From NCBI GenBank assembly GCA_050946055.1, contig JBMNUB010000007.1, positions 1 through 64,000 on the forward strand: 64,000 bases of DNA. The letters are read 5' to 3'. Shown in pieces: positions 34,725-43,267 of the stretch. Every line of letters begins with the position of its first letter. The first letter of the stretch is position 1. The DNA comes from Fimadaptatus sp050946055. GTDB lineage: Bacteria; Bacillota; Clostridia; Christensenellales; Aristaeellaceae. A program made the position numbers and the translations under genes. A model generated the notes under the pieces. That model was not told the DNA's origin. It saw nothing but the letters and a program-made list of their open reading frames with translations, and did not search any database.

Positions 34725-35034
34725 TTGGAGAATGTAGGAAAACTTCGCGCGCGGTGATGCGCGGAGCCAACGCGGCCAGCGCCATGGCAAAAGCTAATGC
34801 GATGATTGATACTTGCATAAGGCGTTATACAGATGCATCGCTTCACTGCATAAAAGCGTGTATATGCGTTTTTAGGCAATATGGCATTACTTACAATGAG
34901 ACTATAACTTAATCGTGGCGGGAATGCGCCGCGCATGACCATGCGCAAATGGCATATTAGCAGATGGAAAATATGCGCAAATCGAACATAAGTATGAGTT
35001 TACGTTAAATGCACCGATGCATGCTCAAAACCTC

Positions 35035-35063
35035 TTGTATGTTTATGCAATGTCCGATATACT
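35035..35063 (+). promoter_or_regulatory. Promoter of nadK
   Basis: TTGTAT (35035-35040), a 17-bp spacer and TATACT (35058-35063), 24 bp before the GTG start. Confidence 0.75.
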
Positions 35064-35087
35064 GTATAAAGACGGGAGTGATATGCA

Positions 35088-35936
35088 GTGGTCAAGCGCG
35101 TGGGCGTATATTGGAACACCGGCAAGGCGCATGGTCTGGACACGGCGCGGGCGCTGATGCGCATGGCGCGGGATGTGGGCATGGAGCCCGTGCCGGATGC
35201 GGCGCTGGCTGCGGCGCTGGGGCTGTGCGGCGGGCTACCGCTTTATGAGCTGGCGGGCGCATGCGATGTGATAATAGTGCTGGGCGGCGATGGCACGCTG
35301 CTGTCGGCGGCGGGTCAGGCGGCGCGCTGCGGCGTGCCGCTGCTGGGCGTGAACATAGGCCACATGGGCTTCATGACCGAGCTTACGCCCGACGGCCTGC
35401 CTCAGGCGCTCATTAGGCTGCGCGAGGGCGACTATGAGATAGAGCATCGCATGATGATATGCGCGCGCGCCGAGGGCATAGCGCAGCAGGTGGCGCTAAA
35501 CGACATAGTGCTGTATCGCCCCTCGGACGAGCTGCACATAGTCGATTTGCGCGTGAGCGTGGGCGGAGCCAGCATGGGCAGGATACTGTCAGACGGGCTT
35601 ATCGCGGCCACGCCGACCGGCTCGACGGCGTATTCGCTGTCTGCGGGCGGGCCGGTGGTCGATCCGCTGCTGGACTGCATAGTGATGACGCCCATATGCC
35701 CGCATTCGCCGCTGTCGCGCCCGGCGGTTTTGCCCGGCTGGGAGCGCGTGACGGTGGACACGCCCATGGACGGGCGCGGGCTGCTGCTGTGTGCCGATGG
35801 GCGCGCGCCCATCAAGGTGGCGGCGGGCGTGCCGATAGTGATAGAAAAGAGCGAACTGCGCACCGGCCTTATACGCCTTTGCAAGCGCAGCTTCTACGAT
35901 GCGTTCAGGCTCAAGATAAGCGAGTGGAGCAACTGA
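35088..35936 (+). CDS. nadK: NAD kinase
   Basis: A 282-residue ATP/polyphosphate-dependent NAD kinase making NADP. Seen: IIVLGGDGTLLSAAGQAA (GGDG motif), LGVNIGHMGFMTEL, ALNDIVLYRPSD, LIAATPTGSTAYSLSAGGPVVDP and PICPHSPLSRPAVLP. The GTG start at 35088 is 8 nt after GGGAGTG and within 25 bp of the promoter. Downstream argR follows after 101 bp. Confidence 0.95.
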   Translation: MVKRVGVYWNTGKAHGLDTARALMRMARDVGMEPVPDAALAAALGLCGGLPLYELAGACDVIIVLGGDGTLLSAAGQAARCGVPLLGVNIGHMGFMTELTPDGLPQALIRLREGDYEIEHRMMICARAEGIAQQVALNDIVLYRPSDELHIVDLRVSVGGASMGRILSDGLIAATPTGSTAYSLSAGGPVVDPLLDCIVMTPICPHSPLSRPAVLPGWERVTVDTPMDGRGLLLCADGRAPIKVAAGVPIVIEKSELRTGLIRLCKRSFYDAFRLKISEWSN

Positions 35937-36037
35937 CGCAGCTTCAGACATCCGCGCGGCGGGGCCGCGATGAGCATACGAAAATTATCAAAATAAAAGG
36001 CATGGCTTATGCATGCCCAAAGGGAGGTATTCATCGG

Positions 36038-36490
36038 ATGAAATCTGTGCGCCACGCTATGATATTGGACATAATAGAGTCCATGGACATAGAAACGCAG
36101 GAGGAACTCGCCGACGAACTGCGCAAGCGCGGCATAGTCGTGACTCAGGCGACGGTGTCGCGCGACATAAAGGAACTGCGCCTGCTCAAGGTGCTGGCCG
36201 AGAACGGCGGCTATAAGTACGCAACCGTCGATAAGGCCGAAAAGGGACTGAGCGAGCGCTTTATCAGGATATTCTCGGAATCCACGCTCTCCATGCAGTG
36301 TGCCGAGAACATAATCGTGATAAAGACGCTGGCGGGCAGCGCCAACGCTGCGGGCGAGGCCGTGGATTCGATGCGCTGGCCGGAGATAGTGGGTTCGCTT
36401 GCCGGAGACAACACACTGCTTGTGATAGTCAAGGACAAGGAGCACGTGCAGTCGGTAATGGACAAGTTCACATCGATGATGAAGAAGTGA
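36038..36490 (+). CDS. argR: Arginine repressor ArgR
   Basis: A 150-residue ArgR: N-terminal winged helix (ILDIIESMDIETQEELADELRKRGIVVTQATVSRDIKELRLLKV) and C-terminal hexamerisation and arginine-binding domain (VIKTLAGSANAAGEAVDSMRWPEIVGSLAGDNTLLVIVKDKEHV). With arginine bound it represses biosynthesis and activates catabolism genes. The ATG at 36038 follows GGGAGG by 10 nt. It is 16 bp before recN, a conserved Firmicutes pair. Confidence 0.96.
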   Translation: MKSVRHAMILDIIESMDIETQEELADELRKRGIVVTQATVSRDIKELRLLKVLAENGGYKYATVDKAEKGLSERFIRIFSESTLSMQCAENIIVIKTLAGSANAAGEAVDSMRWPEIVGSLAGDNTLLVIVKDKEHVQSVMDKFTSMMKK

Positions 36491-36506
36491 CGCGGGGGGA
36501 AAGAGC

Positions 36507-38228
36507 GTGCTGACTACGCTGGACATACGCAATATAGCCCTGATAGACAGGCTGACACTGGAACTGTCGCCGGGGCTTAACGTGCTGACGGGCGAGACCG
36601 GCGCGGGCAAGACCATCATCATAGATTCGCTGGATCTGGCGCTGGGTGGCCGCGCCGACCGCGAACTGATACGCACGGGCGAGGAACAGGCGGAAGTACA
36701 GGCGCTGTTTGACATAGGCAGCGATCCCGAACTGGAAGCGATGCTGGACGATATGGGCATAGATCACGCGGATGGCCAGCTGCTCATATCGCGCCAGCTC
36801 TCGGCAAATGGCCGCAATGTCATCCGCGTGGGCGAGAGGATGTGCTCGCTGGGCCAGCTCAAGCAGATAACCGCCTGTCTGGTCGAGATGCACGGCCAGC
36901 ACGAGCATCAGTCGCTGACCGACGAGCGCCAGCAGCTCAAGTACCTGGACGCATTCGCACACCGCGAACTGAAGGAACTGAAGGCGGATGTAGCGCGCCA
37001 GTATGCCGTGTGGCGCGATCTGCGCAGCCGCATACGCGCGCTCAACGTGGACGAGCGCGAGAGCGCAAGGCGGGTGGAACTGCTGCGCTTTGAGCAGCGC
37101 GAACTGGAGCAGCTCAAGCTCAAGCCCGGCGAGGACGAGCGCATAGCCGCGCGCCTTGAGGAGATGCGCGGCTATGAAAAGACCTCCGAAGCGCTGGCCA
37201 CGGCGTATTCCGCGCTGGACGGCGAGGAAGCCGGTGCGCTGGATCAGCTGCGGCAGGCCGTGGGCGCACTGGGCCAGATAAGCGACATGGGCGAAACCTA
37301 TGAGCGGCTCAGCGCGCGCCTGAGCGACATGCTCTATCAGCTGGAGGATGCCGCATTTGAGGTACATGCGCTGCGCAGCTCGCAGGAGTACGATCCGCAG
37401 CTTATGGAGCGCATGGAGCGCCGCCTGAGCGCGCTCAACTCGGCCAAGGCGCGCTACGGCCCCACGCTGGACGATGTGATAGCGCGCTGCGCGGGAATAG
37501 GCGAGGAACTGGAGCAGATTGCCGATGCCAAGCGCCAGCTCAAGCTGTACGCCGGTCAGCTCAAGAAGGAGCAGACCGCGCTGATACGCCTGTGCGAGCA
37601 GCTGACTCAGGCGCGGCGCGAGGCTGCAGAGCGCTTTGCGCAGCGGCTCAAGGAGCATCTTAAGGATCTGGGCATGGCGCGCGTGGTGTTCAATGTCGAG
37701 GTCAGCGAGCACCGGCAGGCCAGCGCGCTCTCGCCTCTGGGCTGGGACACGGTGGAGTTCACCATGTCGGCCAATGCCGGCGAAGCGCCGCGCCCTCTGG
37801 GCAAGATAGCCTCGGGCGGCGAGCTGTCGCGCACCATGCTGGCGCTCAAGGCCGTGGCCGCCGATGCGGACGCCATAGGCACGATGATATTCGACGAGAT
37901 AGACACCGGCATATCGGGCCGCGTGACGCAGGCTGTGGGCGAAAAGATGGCCTCGATAGCTTGCGCGCGGCAGGTGCTGGCGATAACTCATCAGGCACCG
38001 ATAGCGGCGCTGGCCGACGAACAGTATCTGGTCGAAAAGCGCGAGGAGGGCGGGCGCGTGTTCACGCATGTGCGCCGCCTGAGCGGGGATGAGCGCGTGG
38101 CGGAACTGGCGCGCATAATGGGCGGCGACGACGAGGCCTCGCTCAACCATGCGCGCAGCATGCTGGACTCGGCACGCGAGCGCCGCGCTGCGCTGAGCGC
38201 ATCCGCGCCTGATGCGGATGAAGGTTAG
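36507..38228 (+). CDS. recN: DNA repair protein RecN
   Basis: A 573-residue SMC-like ATPase. Walker A GETGAGKT at about 31-38, a long coiled coil at about 150-370, then the ABC signature IASGGELSRTMLALK and Walker B MIFDEIDTGISGRVTQAV, with the QVLAITHQAPIAALAD switch. RecN acts early in double-strand break repair by gathering DNA ends. The start is GTG 36507 with GGGGG upstream. In Bacillus spoIVB follows; here a BofC-like gene lies on the opposite strand instead. Confidence 0.96.
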   Translation: MLTTLDIRNIALIDRLTLELSPGLNVLTGETGAGKTIIIDSLDLALGGRADRELIRTGEEQAEVQALFDIGSDPELEAMLDDMGIDHADGQLLISRQLSANGRNVIRVGERMCSLGQLKQITACLVEMHGQHEHQSLTDERQQLKYLDAFAHRELKELKADVARQYAVWRDLRSRIRALNVDERESARRVELLRFEQRELEQLKLKPGEDERIAARLEEMRGYEKTSEALATAYSALDGEEAGALDQLRQAVGALGQISDMGETYERLSARLSDMLYQLEDAAFEVHALRSSQEYDPQLMERMERRLSALNSAKARYGPTLDDVIARCAGIGEELEQIADAKRQLKLYAGQLKKEQTALIRLCEQLTQARREAAERFAQRLKEHLKDLGMARVVFNVEVSEHRQASALSPLGWDTVEFTMSANAGEAPRPLGKIASGGELSRTMLALKAVAADADAIGTMIFDEIDTGISGRVTQAVGEKMASIACARQVLAITHQAPIAALADEQYLVEKREEGGRVFTHVRRLSGDERVAELARIMGGDDEASLNHARSMLDSARERRAALSASAPDADEG

Positions 38229-38313
38229 GTGGAAGGAGAAGCGCTTAGCGCATCGCTGCGGGCGAACGCAGGGCGGTTGCGCTGAGCGCATCAACGCGCC
38301 CTGTGCAGCCGCG

Positions 38314-38844
38314 TCAGCTCTCCATGTCCTCTATCATGCGCTCGGCCTGCGCCAGCGAGTCGGCTATCTGGCCGCGCTCCAGCCGCGCGATGAGCTCGGG
38401 GTCGAGCGCTTCGCGGGATACAGACGCGCTGCCCGCTTCGGTTATCTGGCCGTCGATTAGGCGCTCGAGCGTGAGCCGCGAGCCGCTTAGCTTTATCAGA
38501 TAGTGCTTTGGGCAGGGCAAGTCGAGCGCGCGCGACAGCTCTGCGCCGTCCTGCGAAAATGCAGTGAGCTGCCAGCCGGGATAGAGCGCGCACAGGCCCT
38601 CGCGGCTGAGCTGCTCTTCTGGGCAGACCAGCACCTCATTGGACAGCTCCGTGTGGCCGCACAGCGAGTATGTAGTGCGCAGCGTGAGCATGCTGCCGCG
38701 GGCTATTTGCGCCTGCTGCTGCGCGGCGGGGCGCTCTGTGGGCTGCCGCGCGATGAGCAGAGCCGCAACGATGGCGGCTATCGTTAGCGCCAGTGCCGCA
38801 AGTATTGTGATGTTGCGGCGCTGTTTAAGGTCGGTAAGTTTCAT
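38314..38844 (-). CDS. BofC-like membrane-anchored protein
   Basis: A 176-residue protein with a short cytoplasmic start, one membrane helix (about 12-31, ITILAALALTIAAIVAALLIA) and an extracytoplasmic part. The segment YSLCGHTELSNE..LCALYPGWQLTAFSQDGAELSRALDLPCPKHYLIKLSGSRLTLERLIDG resembles the BofC C-terminal domain. Bacillus BofC inhibits the SpoIVB protease in the forespore, and spoIVB follows recN in Bacillus, so the location fits; the assignment is moderate. GGAGG lies 9 nt before ATG 38844. It converges on recN. Confidence 0.65.
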   Translation of the reverse strand: MKLTDLKQRRNITILAALALTIAAIVAALLIARQPTERPAAQQQAQIARGSMLTLRTTYSLCGHTELSNEVLVCPEEQLSREGLCALYPGWQLTAFSQDGAELSRALDLPCPKHYLIKLSGSRLTLERLIDGQITEAGSASVSREALDPELIARLERGQIADSLAQAERMIEDMES

Positions 38845-38971
38845 ATGGCATCGCCTCCGCGTATATATCGTCGTTACAGCTTGTCCGGATGTGCGCGGCG
38901 GCATGCTGGCATATAATGCATACGGCGCGCCGGTATGCGCGCGCAAAACATATGCAAGGGGAGAAATTTGA

Positions 38972-39244
38972 ATGAAGATAAAGAACATAAGTGGCCTTGA
39001 GGACAGGATAAAGTCCTCCGAAGATGCACAAGTGCTGGGTGAAGCTCATTACGCGCTGGACATATACGATTTTGAACCCATGCTCACGCTGGAGATAGAG
39101 TTCACGCCCAAGGGTGTGCGCGTGGATGCGGCGGCGCGTCTGGAGTACAGCGAGGAGATGAAGGGCTATTACATGGGCGAGCGCGTGGACGATACGGCGC
39201 TTGTAGAGCGCGCACTTGAGGAATGGATGGCGCAGGGCGAGTGA
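38972..39244 (+). CDS. Small hypothetical protein
   Basis: A 90-residue acidic protein (MKIKNISGLEDRIKSS.., YDFEPMLTLEIEFTPKGVRVDAAARLEY, LVERALEEWMAQGE) without a signal peptide, Cys pairs or known motif. AAGGGGAG lies 8 nt before the ATG. Its stop overlaps the start of the GNAT gene (GTGA), so the two are translationally coupled. Family not recognised. Confidence 0.7.
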   Translation: MKIKNISGLEDRIKSSEDAQVLGEAHYALDIYDFEPMLTLEIEFTPKGVRVDAAARLEYSEEMKGYYMGERVDDTALVERALEEWMAQGE

Positions 39245-39651
39245 TAGCATACGACGATGTGCGCAAGGCCCTGCCCGCCGGCCAGCTGCATGCGCTCTTT
39301 GAGGAGGCAGGCTGGATTGGCGAGGGCGAGACAGAGGCCATGCGCGCCGCATTCACGCTGCCGTTTCTCAACTCCACGCTGGTGATATCGGCGTGGGACG
39401 GCGGGCGCTTGGTGGGCGCGGTGCGCGTGCTGAGCGACGGCGTGGTGCGGTCGGTGGTGTACGACCTGGTGGTGGCGCGCGAGTATCGCGGGCGCGGCAT
39501 AGGCAGCGAGCTGCTCAGCCGCTGCATAGCGCACTGGCCTGGGTCCGAGTGGCTGATACCGACCGAGGCGCATATAGCGTCGTTTTATGAAAGGCTGGGC
39601 TTTGAGCGCAGCGGCGATGCGTTCATGTTAAGGCGTTCGGAGTATTTTTAG
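39241..39651 (+). CDS. GNAT-family N-acetyltransferase
   Basis: A 136-residue GNAT domain: WDGGRLVGAVRVLSDG, VVYDLVVAREYRGRGIGSELLSRCI (acetyl-CoA motif A) and a C-terminal SFYERLGFERSGDAFML. It would transfer acetyl from acetyl-CoA to an unknown amine. I chose GTG 39241, which overlaps the previous stop; ATG 39223 would add six residues and has GAGGA directly against it. A hairpin terminator follows. Confidence 0.85.
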   Translation: MIAYDDVRKALPAGQLHALFEEAGWIGEGETEAMRAAFTLPFLNSTLVISAWDGGRLVGAVRVLSDGVVRSVVYDLVVAREYRGRGIGSELLSRCIAHWPGSEWLIPTEAHIASFYERLGFERSGDAFMLRRSEYF

Positions 39652-39658
39652 CGCAAAG

Positions 39659-39705
39659 ACGCGCGGCGGTGGCTCGTTGAGAGCGCATCCGCCGCGCGTT
39701 TCATT
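39659..39705 (+). terminator. Terminator after the GNAT gene
   Basis: An 11-bp stem ACGCGCGGCGG (39659-39669) / CCGCCGCGCGT (39689-39699) followed by TTCATTT. Confidence 0.75.
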
Positions 39706-39887
39706 TATGGAACGCGAGTAACCCATGTGGGAATAAGAGCGCAGGCGCGTATAGCCGCGCGCGGCATGCCCATGGGATCGCTTTCACTTCATATCGATGA
39801 CATGTATACAGTCCGGCTACGCGCCCAAGCCGCTTGCATAGGCTGGAAAAGGCGATAGCCCAATCGATGTTCTGCAGCAAGTTCTAA

Positions 39888-40112
39888 TATACAGATAAGC
39901 TCCTGCCGCAAGGCGATAGCCACAGCACTTGTCCCACATCGGCATGTAAGCTCCTGCCGCAAGGCGATAGACCCGCGCTTATCCCACATCGGCATGTAAG
40001 CTCCTGCCGCAAGGCGATAGCCCCGCGCTTATCTCATATCGGCTATAAGCTCCTGCCGCAAGGCGATAGACCCGCGCTTGTCTCACATCGGCATGCAAGT
40101 TCCTGCCACAAG
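39888..40112. repeat. About 50-bp tandem repeat, 4-5 units
   Basis: TAAGCTCCTGCCGCAAGGCGA recurs at 39896, 39947, 39997 and 40046, with a decayed unit at 40096 and another before the array. Units end in CCACATCGGCATG. It fills the space between the convergent GNAT and YfbR-like genes; unit length varies 49-51 bp and no protein frame persists. 39706-39887 shows nothing else. Confidence 0.85.
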
Positions 40113-40135
40113 TCATTATCTCTCAGGCACCGCGC

Positions 40136-40714
40136 TCAGTCCAGTTCGTCCAGCGAAAGCTCGAACGTGCCTGCGAACTCGCGCATGAACTCGTGCAGCT
40201 CGGGTAGATCTATGTCGCGCAGCTGTGCCGCTATGGTCTCGCGGGCGCGCGCAAACTCGGCGTTGCCTGCCTTCAGTTCCTCGACGCACTTTATGTATGC
40301 GCTCAGCTTGTCGGCGGCCTTGACTATGCGCCACTCTCGGCTGTCGCGGTCGGGGGAGAGTAGCGGCAGGTATTCGCATTTCATGTCCTCGGGCAGCATG
40401 GACAGGAGCTTTTGCCCGGCCACGTCCTCAAGCGCGCCGTATGCGCGCTTTATGTCGGGGTTGAAGTACTTGATGGGCGTGGCGAGGTCGCCGGTGATTA
40501 CCTCGGACGCATCGTGATAGGCCGCCAGCAGCGCTATGCGCCCGGTGTCCACATGCGCGTCAAAGCGGCGATTGGCAATCACGCCCATGCCGTGCGCCAG
40601 CATTACCACCTGCATGGAATGCTCCATGTCGTTCTCAGGCTGCGTGTTGCGCATCAGACCCCAGCGCCTTATCAGCTTCATGCGGTTTATGTACGCTAAA
40701 AAGTTGTTGCTCAT
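40136..40714 (-). CDS. YfbR-like HD-domain 5'-nucleotidase
   Basis: A 192-residue HD-superfamily phosphohydrolase: INRMKLIRRWGLMRNTQPENDMEHSMQVVMLAHGMG (first His), LAAYHDASEVITGDLATPIKYFN (the HD pair), and IVKAADKLSAYIKCVEELKAGN. YfbR dephosphorylates deoxyribonucleoside 5'-monophosphates in pyrimidine salvage. The ATG at 40714 is 6 nt from AGAGGG; ATG 40720 abuts it. It appears monocistronic. Confidence 0.9.
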   Translation of the reverse strand: MSNNFLAYINRMKLIRRWGLMRNTQPENDMEHSMQVVMLAHGMGVIANRRFDAHVDTGRIALLAAYHDASEVITGDLATPIKYFNPDIKRAYGALEDVAGQKLLSMLPEDMKCEYLPLLSPDRDSREWRIVKAADKLSAYIKCVEELKAGNAEFARARETIAAQLRDIDLPELHEFMREFAGTFELSLDELD

Positions 40715-41052
40715 AGACATCCCTCTTAAAAATATCCCCGGCGCGTGGCCGGTGATGAGTGGTTTTATGGTATGTATATTGGAGATGAATCCGTGCAGTG
40801 GCATCAGCGCGCGCAAATGCCGCTTAGCTATGCGGCATTATGCAGACGGATTATGCGCAAGATGACGGTGATATCGCAGGCTATCCATGAACCGGCGGTG
40901 ATATCGCAAGCTAATGGATATGCCGTAAGCCATCATAGACAGAAGCCATGTCACAAGCCATTCTCAACATAGGCCATACGGCAATCGATCTTCGACAGCA
41001 ACTATGCCGCAAGCCCTCGCACGCCACCGCTACATGCGCCTTATGCGTCGCG
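40715..41052. other. Intergenic stretch, no gene seen
   Basis: 338 bp between the YfbR-like gene and the end of rnfB (both minus strand). It holds loose repeats of GGTGATATCGCA and AAGCCAT; no promoter, RNA or terminator is convincing. Confidence 0.5.
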
Positions 41053-42048
41053 TCAGTTCGAGTGCTTGACCGTGGGTATCAGCTCCAGCGCACCGTTGGG
41101 GCAGGCAGGCACGCACTTGCCGCAGCCGGTGCAGTTCCAGCTGATTACGTTGTGCATCTGACCCGGCTCGCCCTGTATGGCCTCGAACGGACATGCCTGA
41201 CGGCACTCGTCGCAGCCGTCGCACTTCTTTACGTGCAATAGCGCCACGCGCCTCAAGTCCTCGTTGGCGCGTATTGCGCCGGTGGGGCAGGCATCGGCGC
41301 AGCTCATGCAGCCCACGCACTTGGAGTGGTCTATCTGAGGCAGGTTGTCCTTCATCTCTATCGCGCCGAACTTGCAGCTGCGCGCGCACTTGCCGCAGCT
41401 TATGCAGCCCGCCGTGCAGGCGTCGCGCACGGCCTTGCCCTTTTCCATGGCGGAGCATACGCGCATGACGGGGTAGTTGACCGGCATCATCTGCAATACG
41501 CCGCGCGGGCAGACCTGCACGCACTTGCGGCAGCCGCGGCACTTGTCCGCGTCCACCTCGGCCAGACGCTGCTCGTTTATGTGTATCGCGTCAAAGGGAC
41601 AGGCCTCCTCGCACGCGCCCAGACCCAGACATGCGTACTTGCAGGCCTTGTCGCCGTCGCTGACCAGCGCGGCGGCGCGGCAGTCGTGTATGCCCTCGTA
41701 GTTGAACTTTATGCGGCAGCGCTCGGTCGAGCCGCGGCATATCACGGTCGCGACCAGTCGCTCGCTGTCGCCCGCCGATATGCCCATTATGTCCGCAACC
41801 TGCTTGGCCACGGGCTCGCCGCCCACGGGGCAGAGATTGGGCGCGGCCTTGCCCGCAGCTATGGCGTCGGCGTAGTTGTCGCAGCCCGCAAAGCCGCATC
41901 CGCCGCAGTTGGCGCCCGGCAGGCATTCGCGCACCGCGTCGCGCTTGGGATCGGTCGGCACGCTCAGGTACTTGGACGCTATGTATATTATGCCGCCAAA
42001 TACCAGACCCAGCGCGCCCAGTATGCCCGCCGCTATCAGTATCTGCAT
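41053..42048 (-). CDS. rnfB: Rnf complex iron-sulfur subunit RnfB
   Basis: A 331-residue subunit. N-terminal membrane anchor (about 4-26), then an Fe4S domain (CLPGANCGGCGFAGC..CPVGG), ferredoxin-like clusters at CKYACLGLGACEEACP, CRGCRKCVQVCP, CISCGKCARSC and CVGCMSCADACP, and an extra C-terminal two-cluster ferredoxin module (CDGCDECRQACP and CTGCGKCVPACP). It takes electrons from reduced ferredoxin and feeds the membrane Rnf pump, which moves Na+ or H+ while reducing NAD+. It is the last gene of rnfCDGEAB, 12 bp after rnfA; AAGGAGG precedes the ATG. Confidence 0.96.
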   Translation of the reverse strand: MQILIAAGILGALGLVFGGIIYIASKYLSVPTDPKRDAVRECLPGANCGGCGFAGCDNYADAIAAGKAAPNLCPVGGEPVAKQVADIMGISAGDSERLVATVICRGSTERCRIKFNYEGIHDCRAAALVSDGDKACKYACLGLGACEEACPFDAIHINEQRLAEVDADKCRGCRKCVQVCPRGVLQMMPVNYPVMRVCSAMEKGKAVRDACTAGCISCGKCARSCKFGAIEMKDNLPQIDHSKCVGCMSCADACPTGAIRANEDLRRVALLHVKKCDGCDECRQACPFEAIQGEPGQMHNVISWNCTGCGKCVPACPNGALELIPTVKHSN

Positions 42049-42060
42049 TGCGCTACCTCC

Positions 42061-42636
42061 TTATCGTATCATGCCGTTGAAGCCCAGGAAGGCTATCGCC
42101 ATAAGGCCGGCGGTTATAAGCGCTCCGGGGAAGCCGGAAAGCCACGCGGGCATGTCGGCAGTCTCCAGCCGCTCGCGTATGCCGGCAAACAGCACTATGG
42201 CAAGCATGAAGCCCAGACCGCCGCCCGCGCCGCTCACCACGGCCTCTATCAGCGTGTAGTTGGACTGAATGTTCAGCACCGTCACGCCCAGCACGGCGCA
42301 GTTGGTGGTTATGAGCGGCAGATATACGCCCAGCGCCTGATACAGCGGCGGGGATATCTTGCGTATGACCATCTCGATTATCTGCACGAGCACGGCGATT
42401 ACCAGTATGAACGCTATCGTCTGCATGTAGCCCAGCCCGAACGGATCGAGCAGATACTTCTGCACAAGATAGGTCGCCAAAGACGCCACGGCCATTACGA
42501 ACGTGACCGCCATGCCCATGCCCATGGCCGTGTCCACCTTTTTGCTCACGCCCAGGAACGGACAGCAGCCCAGAAACTTGGACAGCACGAAGTTGTTTAC
42601 GAGTATTGAGCTGACCAGCAGTAGAAGTATGTCCAT
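42061..42636 (-). CDS. rnfA: Rnf complex membrane subunit RnfA
   Basis: A 191-residue, six-helix membrane protein: LLLVSSILVNNFVLSKFLGCCPFLGVSKK, with the conserved Cys near helix 1, and PLITTNCAVLGV, the second Cys region that with RnfE holds a membrane-embedded iron-sulfur cluster. The ATG at 42636 lies 1 bp after the rnfE stop, whose last codons supply the AAGGAGGG ribosome site. The longer frame upstream lies inside rnfE. Confidence 0.96.
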   Translation of the reverse strand: MDILLLLVSSILVNNFVLSKFLGCCPFLGVSKKVDTAMGMGMAVTFVMAVASLATYLVQKYLLDPFGLGYMQTIAFILVIAVLVQIIEMVIRKISPPLYQALGVYLPLITTNCAVLGVTVLNIQSNYTLIEAVVSGAGGGLGFMLAIVLFAGIRERLETADMPAWLSGFPGALITAGLMAIAFLGFNGMIR

Positions 42637-42637
42637 G

Positions 42638-43267
42638 CTATCCCTCCTTCTTGGCCCTGTGGCGGTCATAGGCAGCAAACAGCGCGTTCATGACCACCAT
42701 CAATAGCCCCAGCATTATGAAGCCGCCTGGCGCCTGAGTGATTATCGCCATGGGCTGATAGTTTTCCGGCATAACCTGCATGCCGAAGAGCGTACCCGCG
42801 CCCAGCAGCTCGCGTATCGCGGACAGCAGCGTTATCGCTAGCGTAAAGCCCAGACCCATGCCCAGCCCGTCGCAGGCGCTCTCCAGCGGCGGGTTCTTGC
42901 TGGCAAAGGATTCGGCGCGCGCAAAGATTATGCAGTTGACGACTATGAGCGGTATGAACACGCCCAGCGATTCGTACAGCGAGGGCAGAAACGCCTGCAT
43001 AAGCAGCTGCACTATTGTGACGAACGTTGCGATTACCACTATGAAGGAAGGTATGCGTATCTTGGCGGGTATCACGTTGCGCAAAAGAGATATGACCAGG
43101 TTGGAGCATATCAGCACGAAAGTGGCCGCAAGACCCATGCCCAAGCCGTTCATGACCGAGGTGGTTATCGCCAGAGTGGGACACATGCCCAGCACCAGAC
43201 GGAAGGTCGGGTTCTCGGTCACTATGCCGTTGAATATTATGCCCTTGAGCTTCTTCATGTCCATCAT
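42638..43267 (-). CDS. rnfE: Rnf complex membrane subunit RnfE
   Basis: A 209-residue, six-helix protein homologous to RnfA: NGIVTENPTFRLVLGMCPTLAITTSVMNG near the start (Cys in helix 1), FIPLIVVNCIIFARAESFA (second Cys), and GFTLAITLLSAIRELLGAGTLFG. The ATG at 43267 is 7 nt from AGGAGG and overlaps the rnfG stop by 4 nt (ATGA). Confidence 0.96.
   Translation of the reverse strand: MMDMKKLKGIIFNGIVTENPTFRLVLGMCPTLAITTSVMNGLGMGLAATFVLICSNLVISLLRNVIPAKIRIPSFIVVIATFVTIVQLLMQAFLPSLYESLGVFIPLIVVNCIIFARAESFASKNPPLESACDGLGMGLGFTLAITLLSAIRELLGAGTLFGMQVMPENYQPMAIITQAPGGFIMLGLLMVVMNALFAAYDRHRAKKEG

Noticed and set aside
41326..42609. 427-residue plus-strand frame over rnfB and rnfA
   Set aside because: Antisense shadow; Tyr/Ala/His-rich text without domains, opposite well-supported Rnf genes.
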